From Cordilura impudica (taxonomy: Eukaryota > Arthropoda > Insecta > Diptera > Scathophagidae): 64,000 nucleotides of DNA. Shown one piece after another: positions 56,574-64,000 of the stretch. Numbering within the stretch: position 1 is the stretch's first letter; every line of letters begins with the position of its first letter. The translations under genes were made by a program, and so were the position numbers. Location: NCBI GenBank assembly GCA_963682025.1, contig OY821521.1, positions 56,431,908-56,495,907 of the forward strand, read 5' to 3'. The notes under the pieces were generated by a model. That model was not told where the DNA came from. It ran no database searches and was given only the letters and a program-made list of their open reading frames with translations.

Positions 56574-56667
56574 TATAATTCATATAAAGTGCATATTTAC
56601 TTAAAGAATAAATTTCCCCCTAAATACTCTCTATAGACAAAAATTTGATCTGCAACAATAATAATAA

Positions 56668-56987
56668 CTATCAGATTCCAGCGCTCGAAATTCGAGTGCA
56701 ATTTCTAGGCAACTTTATTTCTTTACTGAGCCAAATTCACAAACCAACACTTTTTTGGTTTATTATTATTGTGAATGAAGATGACAAAGTCATTAACAAA
56801 CACTTCAACAAATTTAATGAACACACATATAGCAAGATTAAATGCAATTTACTCAAAATAAAGGCAACAATTTAAAAATCTGTAAATCTTGTGAACAGCT
56901 AAAAATAAATACCTTAGTCAAAATTGGGATAAAACGGTAGACCAAACATCGGTTACAAGGAATCGCCTAGCCTATTTATATTATAGA
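56668..56987 (-). mobile_element. Helitron copy H11
   Basis: CTATCAGATTCCAGCGCTCG with the hairpin CTCGAAATTCGAG, ending CCTATTTATATTATAGA. Reverse orientation. Confidence 0.8.
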
Positions 56988-57103
56988 CTTATTTATTTAT
57001 TTATTATTTTATTTCAAACCAACTGTTAGCCCTTTGGAACAATTTAGCCGCAGATAGAACTTAATATATAACAGCAAGTATATAAATGAATTCATCTTAT
57101 ATA
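56988..57103 (+). repeat. Local segmental duplication, second copy
   Basis: Pair of 55695-55802. Confidence 0.8.
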
Positions 57104-57106
57104 TAA

Positions 57107-57640
57107 CAAGTACGAAAATTATATTCGGTCTAAACCGACTATACGATACCCTACACCATGCGTTTAGAGACCCTATCTCTCAGGCCCAACTAACTGGATA
57201 TAGAAAATAATCATAAACCAAATTTGAGTGGGATTTTTATTTATTTTTTTTGGCTGCAGATATGAAAAAAGTTCATATCGGATGCTATATCTATATGGGG
57301 ACTAGGCCCAAAAATGGACCGATCCTGACCATTTTTGGTAAAGTCTCTTGTATTTTGCAAAAATATACGCAAACAAAATTTGAAAAGATTCCGTGCTATA
57401 TTTTTGTTTTTTGATAGATTTAAGTGAAGATCGGGAAGCAGCTCTATATGGGGCCTATGACTAAGAGTTGTCCCATAGGGAACATTTTTGGACTACTGAT
57501 TAATGGATGTAATAAACGCATACAAACCCAATTTGACTAAGATTTATATGATAATTTGGATCTTATGGCAATTTATGTTGATTTCATAGGGGTCATTTGT
57601 ATGGGGACTAGGTCTGAACCACATAGTGGTATAGGGTATA
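57107..57640 (-). mobile_element. TATACCC family A, copy A6, internally deleted
   Basis: CAAGTACGAAAATTATATTC and the palindrome region in reverse, ending CATAGTGGTATAGGGTATA. A jump from AGGTCTGAACC to ACATAGTGG marks loss of about 250 bp including the GTCC run. Confidence 0.78.
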
Positions 57641-58333
57641 AAAATGGAGCTGTGTATGTTTGTGTGTCTGTTTGTTTGTAGTTTATAGGAGACCACACCA
57701 CTGGACCGATCGTCTTGAAATATTTACAGTGTGTAACTGCCTATCCGAAAGGAAAAATAGGCTATATTTTTTTTTTGATTTTTCAAGTGGGCGTGGCACC
57801 TCCCATACAAAGTGAATTTTTGACATCTAATTTTAATATATAATATCTGGAGCACTACTACAGCAAGAGCTCAGAAACTATATACATATACATATTTAAA
57901 TAATTCGAATACCTGCGAAAAAAAATGGGCGTGATCGGTCCAATGGGCGTGGTACCCACCATACAAAGTAAATATATAATGACATATATCTGAAGTACTG
58001 TAATAGTGAAAGCCTTGGAACTTTGTCTGAGTTCATGAGTTATTAATGTGAGTAGTCCCATAAAAAAATGGGCGTGATTCAACCAGTGGGCGTGGTACCC
58101 CCCGCATAAAGTAAGTATTTAATATAACATAACTGAAGTACTATAATAATGAAAGTCTAGCGACTTTGTTTGAGTTCATAATTTATTAATGTGAGCAGTT
58201 GCCCATAAAATGGGCGGAATCATACTAATGGGCGTGGCACCTCCTATACATAACAATAGTTTTCTACAAAACGTATTGCCTGCTTTTTATTTCGTTACGA
58301 AGGGTGTTACGAAGCGCATCGGGTTACTGCTAG
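57641..58333 (+). mobile_element. Repeat family K, copy K3
   Basis: Starts AAAAATGGAGCTGTGTATGT at the TATACCC end of A6 and closes GGGTTACTGCTAG before T. Inside are three spaced blocks of (A/C)(C/A)TGGGCGTGG(C/T)ACC with GGGCG(T/G)(G/A)AT. Opposite orientation to K1. Confidence 0.6.
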
Positions 58334-58515
58334 TTATCTATAAATAATAGGCATCAGCTGTAACCTACACCAGAAGCACAGAAGCAGCACATACATACCA
58401 TCATTGCTTTCTATGTAATTCTGTGGAACTTTCTTGTTTTTTCTGTGGATGGTAAAAAGAATAATCACTTGGTTGAATGTCATAATATTCACAATTCCAG
58501 CGTCACACTTTACAA
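58334..58515. other. Unassigned
   Basis: Nothing recognised. Confidence 0.4.
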
Positions 58516-58772
58516 TTAAAATATTTAAGAATAAGACAATGGGTAATCGTAAGCATAAATCAATACGATTTTGAATTTTTGTATTTATTTTTTTGGCGAA
58601 CTTGGCTGTTGTTGCCAGTTTAAAAAATATACAGAAATGCAATATGCAATAAAATATTTAAGAATAAGACAATAGATAATCGCAAGCGTAAACCAATACT
58701 ATTTTGAATTTGTTTTTTTGACGTACTTGGCTGTTGTTGCCAGTTTAAAAAATATACAGAAATGCATTATTC
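58516..58772 (+). repeat. Tandem duplication, unit about 132 bp
   Basis: The unit beginning AAAATATTTAAGAATAAGAC and ending CAGTTTAAAAAATATACAGA recurs directly after itself from about 58649. The copies differ at scattered sites, for example GGGTAATCGTAAG versus AGATAATCGCAAG. Confidence 0.88.
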
Positions 58773-59129
58773 AGTTTTGTTGAATAATAGTATCTAAACG
58801 TAGATATGATATAAAAAAATTGGTAATGACACGACAATGTATTGTTTCTTTATTGCACTTAGATCACTTTGGTTTTCCATAAACGGTAACAACTCTTATA
58901 AAATTGGGACCATAATGATCTAAGTGCACTTCATTACTTAGATCAGTATGACATGCCTTTACTTTGCAGACCGCACTAATTCTATAGTGATATGTTGCGA
59001 TTTCTCAAGAAGAAAAGCGCTGAAGAGCAAGTACATAAGTGGGGCATGGAAGAAGTATGAATTTTTTATGCCATTGTGTAATAATATCATTATTTTTGTT
59101 AAAAATGTCGCTTAGATCAGTCTGGCTCC
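58773..59129. other. Unassigned
   Basis: TTAGATCA(C/G)T recurs several times (58858, 58917, 58940, 59104), but no gene or repeat unit is defined. Confidence 0.4.
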
Positions 59130-59697
59130 AACGTCGTCAATTAATGACTCTGTGCTGATGTTTGTAACTACCAAAAATATTTGACCTGAACCTTTTATTA
59201 TACCGATCGCCTCGCTGTCTGAGTCGATTTAGCGATGTCTTTCTGTCCGTCTGTCCATCTCTCCGTCCGTCCGTCCGTCCGTCTGTAAGACCATATAAAC
59301 ATTGTAATTAAACTACAAGTCGCAAATATGAATATATTTTGGTAAAATTTTATATATTAGCTTTCATCAGCCATAGCACAAATGCTATTAATAAAAATCG
59401 GAGCATGTTTAGACCTAGTCCCTATATAAATATCAATTGCAAGATCGACTTAAATTGCCATAAGATCCAATTTATCATATAGAACTCGGTCAAATTGTAC
59501 ATATGTTTGTGAAAAAAATAAGTGACTTTCTCAAATATCTTCAGGATCGGTTAATTTTTCGACCTAGTCCATAAAATGTAAATTAATGTCACTCAAGTTT
59601 GCTTTCTGCCAATTTTTTGTATCCAATCAGTTGGACCTAAGATCCCCTCTCTAAGCCCATGTTCGGTCTTTACGGAGTACAATTTTCTTTGTTGTTT
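59130..59697 (+). mobile_element. TATACCC family A, diverged copy A7
   Basis: From GTCAATTAATGACTCTGTGC through CCGTCCGTCCGTCCGTCTGT and GATCGACTTAAATTGCCATA to TACAATTTTCTTTGTTG. Internal deletions; the opening TATACCC is lost and the palindrome is unrecognisable. Confidence 0.7.
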
Positions 59698-61135
59698 AAA
59701 TTTGAATTTTGGTTTTACTTAAATTACTAACTTGATTTGAAAATATTTGCATTATCGGTGATCTTTTTTTTGTCTTGATCTGCAGTTACTAGATATAGAT
59801 AAAACAGGCAACTTTTGTGTGCCACTGTATATAATAGAATTTTAAAAGAATCCAACATATTTTTTCTCCTTAGCAAAATTAAGATTTTCTTGCTTAAAAA
59901 ATACGATACTTTGCATTTTTGTCAACTTACCATAAAATAATTTTAAAGTAATTTCAAAAAGATTCTGCGCTCATTATTATTAATTATTCCGCAAATCCCT
60001 GTACATACATACGTAACGTTTTCAGACTTTTCATGTTTAATTATACAAATGTTTTAATTTTAATGACATTCAAAATTTGTTATCCTCAATTTAACACGTA
60101 TTTTAGTTCATAACCATATTCGTTTATCTTTATTGCGTTTCTTTTTTAACAAATTTACAATGCATACTTTCGCTCCTGTTACATCCTCCATCCCTGTTAC
60201 ATTCCCTATTGCTTTACAAGTTGTAACAATAAAATATTCATAACAGATGTATTCCCAGATTTACATGTACAACTTTATATTATTTGTAAAAAAAAAAATA
60301 AACGAAAAAAAGAAATACATAGCCAAATAACTAGTAAAATGTAGTCAAACTTTGCTGCGAAAGTGTATGGATGTTTTAAATGGAAATAAAATATACATTT
60401 ATTTTTAAATAGTTCTCCCTTCAACAAATTGGGTGGTCTTAAAAATGGTTATAGAAGAGAACAATTAACTAAAATTAAATATAGTACTATGGTTAGGGAT
60501 GTATAAAAAAAGAAAAAATCGAGATTTAAAAAATTTTAAATTTTTTTTCTCGTTCAAAACTGCAAGCTGCTCTAATGGAGCAAAATTACACTATGAAAAT
60601 TTTTAAAATAATAACCTAATACGCTTCACATTACTAAACATCTAAATTTTTTTTTTGGTGGACCTAAACAACCCCTCAAAATAATTTTTCCCGTCAATAT
60701 GCAAAAACCAAAGTAAAGAGCCGACAACGAATGATCATGTATTAGTTGCATCGTTATTTGTTTAAGTTTATATTGGATGTGATTATTATATGAGGACTCG
60801 GTCTCAAAGGTGACACCTAAATGTACAGCAAAATTAAAAGTGAAGTCATTATAAAATATAATTTTTTATTGCTTCCAAAGCAGGAATTTCTTTGAATGCA
60901 GTTTGAGACAATATCCAGAGATTTTAATATAAAAGTTATGAAAAAAAATTGAATTTAATAATCGAAGAGAAATAAAAAAAAATCAAAAAAAAAAAAAAGA
61001 AAAAAATAAACAAATAAATAAGGGGGATTTCATGTCAAGTGACCCAACTTTTGCAATCAATGTCTTTCGATCGGGATGAAATTTGCACCAAGGTTAGTCC
61101 TATTGGATAGTAGTTTGGATGCAATTTTTAAAAAC
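59698..61135. other. Unassigned AT-rich stretch
   Basis: About 1.4 kb with no gene seen; A-rich low complexity at 60955-61022. Confidence 0.4.
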
Positions 61136-61321
61136 TTAAATACTTCCGATATGAACTTTTTCATATACATAGGCAAGAAAATTAATAACAATGCCACTCA
61201 AATTTGGTTTATGCTTATTTTCTATATTTAATTAGTTGGACCTAAGAGATAGGATCTCTAAACGCATGGAATAGGGTATCGTATAGTCGGTCTTAACCGA
61301 TTATAATTTTCTTACTTGTTT
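61136..61321 (+). mobile_element. TATACCC family A, 3-prime fragment A8
   Basis: CCGATATGAACTTTTTCATA to TAGTCGGTCTTAACCGATTA and TAATTTTCTTACTTG before T's. It preserves AATAACAATGCCACTCAAAT, the undisturbed version of the site where Helitron H4 inserted in A5. Confidence 0.8.
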
Positions 61322-61769
61322 TGTTTGATTTTGTTATTTTTTTGTTAGAAATATGGTTATACATGATCAAAGTCTAGTTTCTCAGCATAAGTTTTATTTG
61401 TAAGGTTTTAGAAACACTTATACTCATATATTAAATACTTCAAAATCGCACAAATGCTAAAAATTGAAAAATCATTGTCTTGAGTTACAAAACAGATATC
61501 CACTAAGCAACCAAAAAGCTCTTAAATGAAAAAACCTAAGCTATCTTTTCAGCAAAAAAAGGAGCCTTTAAAAAAAAAATCAAAAAAATTTTTGATGTGA
61601 GTCCCATCACAGGGGAGATGTGTAAACATCTAGCAACTAAAGTTTTTTTATGGCAGTTTTCTAAAATTAAACTGAAGGCGTCACGTATGTATCACTTATA
61701 GCAATCAACTGCAGGGGCTCTGCTAATATAAAAATATTTATTATTATTTCTTATTTCAACCGGTTCATT
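61322..61769. other. Unassigned
   Basis: No gene. Confidence 0.4.
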
Positions 61770-62722
61770 TTTTATTTTAAATTTTTCGTTTTTTATTTTT
61801 CATTTTCCTTTTTTCATTTTTTATTTTCAATTTTTAATTTTTCATTTTTCATTTTTCATTTAAAATTTTTAATTTTTCATTTTTTATTTTTCGTTTTTCA
61901 TTTTTCATTTTTCATTTTTCATTTTTCATTTTTCATTTTTTATTTTTAATTTTTCATTTTTATTTTTTATTTTTCATTTTTTATTTTTATTTTCATTTTT
62001 TATTTTTTATTTTTCATTTTAATTTTTCATTTTTTATTTTTCATTTTTTATTTTAAATTTTTCGTTTCTTATTTTTAATTTTTTCTTTTCAATTTTTTCA
62101 TTTTTTATTTTTTATTTTTCATTCTTATTTTTTATTTTTCATTTTTCATTTTTTATTTTTCATTTTTTTATTTTCCATTTTTATTTTTAATTTTTTATTT
62201 TTCATTTTTATTTTTTATTTTTCATTTTTCATTTTTCATTTTTTATTTTTCATTTTTTATTTATCATATATCATTTTTTATTTTACATTTTTCGTTTTTT
62301 ATTTTTTATTTTTAATTTTTTCTTTTCAATTTTTTCATTTTTTATTTTTAATTTTTAATTTTTTATTTTTGATTTTCATTTTTAATTTTTTATTTTTAAC
62401 TTTTCGTTTTTCATTTTTTATTTTTCATTTTTCATTTTTAATTTTTTATTTTTCAATTTTCATTGTTTATTTTTCGTTTTTATTTTTCATTTTTTATTTT
62501 TTATTTTTCATTTTTCATTTAATTTTTTATTTTTCATTTTTTATTTTTCAACTTTCATTGTTTATTTTTCATTTTTATTTTTCATTTTTTTTTTTATTTT
62601 TAATTTTTCGTTTTTCATTTTCCATTTTTAATTTTTCATTTTTCATTTTTCATTTTTCATTTTTCATTTTTCATTTTTCATTTTTATTTTTTATTTTTCA
62701 TTTTTTATTTTTCAATTTTCAT
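61770..62722 (+). repeat. Degenerate (CATTTTT)n array, left part
   Basis: Mostly TTTTTCATTTTT and TTTTTTATTTTT words. A perfect run of the heptamer lies at about 62635-62685. Reading frames in it are artefacts. Confidence 0.92.
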
Positions 62723-62727
62723 GTTTA

Positions 62728-63521
62728 TTATACCCTATACCACTATGTGGTTTGGGTATAATGACTTTGTGCTGCTGTTTGTAACTACCAAAAATATTTG
62801 ACCTAGACCCATCTTTAATTATACCGATCGAATCAGAATCACTATCTGATTCGATTTAACGATGTCCGTCCGTCCGTCCGTCTGTGTGTCCATGTAAAGC
62901 TTGTAATCAAACTGCAGTTCGCAGATATGAAAATATTTTGATGAAATTTGGTATATAAGCTTTCATCGGCCACATGATGAACACTATTGAAATTGGTGAG
63001 AATCGGACCATGTTCAGATCTAGCCCCCATACAAATGACCCCTATGAAATCGACTTAAATTGCCATAAGATCCAAATTATCATATAAATGTTAGTCAAAT
63101 TGGGTTTGTATGTGTTTATTACATCCATTAGTCAGTAGTCCAAAAATGATCCCTATGGGACAACTCTTAGTCATAGGCCCCATATAGAGCTGCTTCCCGA
63201 TCTTCACTTAAATCTATCAAAAAACAAAAATTTTGCACTGATTCTTCTCAAATTTTGTTTGTGTATATTTTTGCAAAATACAAGAGACCTTACCAAACAT
63301 TGTCAGGATCGGTCCATTTTGGGGCCTAGTCCCCATATAGGTATAGCTTCCGATATGTACTTTTTCCTATCTGCAGCCAAAAAAATTAATAAAAATCCCA
63401 CTCAGATTTGGTTTATGCTTACTTTCTGTATCCAGTAGTTGGGCCTGAGTGATAGGGCCTCTAAGCGCATGGTATAGGGTATCTTATAGTCGGTCTAGAC
63501 CGACTATAATTTTCTTACTTG
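62728..63521 (+). mobile_element. TATACCC family A, complete copy A9, inside the (CATTTTT)n array
   Basis: 794 bp from TATACCCTATACCACTATG to the perfect palindrome TAGTCGGTCTAGACCGACTA (63487-63506) and TAATTTTCTTACTTG (63507-63521). Together with A1 it fixes the full length of the family. Flanks on both sides are T-rich array sequence. Confidence 0.85.
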
Positions 63522-63846
63522 TTTTTCATTTTTATTTTATTTTTTATTTTTCATTTTTCATATTTTATTTTTAATTTTCATTTTCGTTTTTAATTTTTAA
63601 TTTTTTATTTTTCATTTTTCTTTTTTAATTTTTCATTTTTATTTTTTATTTTTCATTTTTTATTTTTCACTTTTTATTTCTAATTTTTTATTTTTCATTT
63701 TTCGTTTTTAATTTTTTATTTTTCATTTTTTGTTTTTCATATTTCATTTTTATTTTTAATTTTTCATTTTTAATTTTTAATTTTTAATTTTTATTTTTCA
63801 TTTTTATTTTTCATTTTTATTTTTCATTTTTCATTTTTCATTTTTA
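63522..63846 (+). repeat. Degenerate (CATTTTT)n array, right part
   Basis: Continuation of the array after copy A9, starting directly at TTTTTCATTTTTATTTT. Confidence 0.92.
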
Positions 63847-63882
63847 AACAGGTTATTACGTATCATAATTTTTTCACCAATA

Positions 63883-63942
63883 CAATCATAAGTCACATTG
63901 ATTTTGTCTTACGACTCACATGTTACGTTGTTTTTATGATTG
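63883..63942. repeat. Inverted repeat, 14-bp arms
   Basis: CAATACAATCATAA and TTATGATTGTATTG are separated by about 40 nt; just right of the array. Confidence 0.6.
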
Positions 63943-64000
63943 TATTGTGAAATAGAAATTTACCCCCTGCGCTTACAGATGTGTACACATCAAAAAAAAA

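Noticed and set aside
62369..62761. 130-residue open frame rich in FHFSFLIF
   Set aside because: Translation of the (CATTTTT)n heptamer array.

Overview
The window is AT-rich nuclear DNA from a fly. A cytochrome c oxidase subunit 4 gene resembles the Drosophila proteins, and interspersed families ending in TATACCC, with runs of GTCC/GTCTG inside, point to a calyptrate (blowfly or house-fly type); that last step is inference. Host coding content is small: a COX4-like gene at 4455-5006 and a possible first coding exon at 28080-28136. Almost everything else is transposable elements, many nested in one another, plus simple-sequence arrays.

Layout. 0-8 kb: a Helitron interrupted by a TATACCC element; a jockey-like LINE fragment inserted at the start codon of the COX4-like gene and flanked by a ~150-bp duplication; more repeats. 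8-14 kb: a CR1-like LINE with both ORFs open. 14-21 kb: a MITE, two truncated U1 snRNA pseudogenes and a dead mariner. 21-33 kb: Helitrons, TATACCC families, foldbacks, a Tc1 remnant and a fragment of an orphan family. 34-36.6 kb: a degenerate (TTTTA)n array. 36.6-40.4 kb: an inverted-repeat element holding another orphan fragment. 41.8-44.8 kb: a Transib (RAG1-like) element with both ends. 45.6-48.3 kb: a Harbinger element whose two genes interleave on opposite strands. 53.3-55.4 kb: a FLYWCH/MULE element with 8-bp target duplication. 55-64 kb: Helitron clusters, local duplications and (CATTTTT)n arrays.

How it fits together. Nested insertions let several empty sites be read from the sequence: Harbinger in a TATACCC-type element, MULE in a Helitron, a Helitron in a TATACCC element and a TATACCC element in a Helitron. 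All DNA-transposon genes seen are broken, so these copies would need enzyme from elsewhere. Only the CR1-like LINE looks coding-competent. Two TATACCC families (called A and B here) share a 3-prime layout, hairpin plus about 15 nt plus CTTACTTG before T-rich DNA, which suggests one transposition machinery, possibly Helentron-like.
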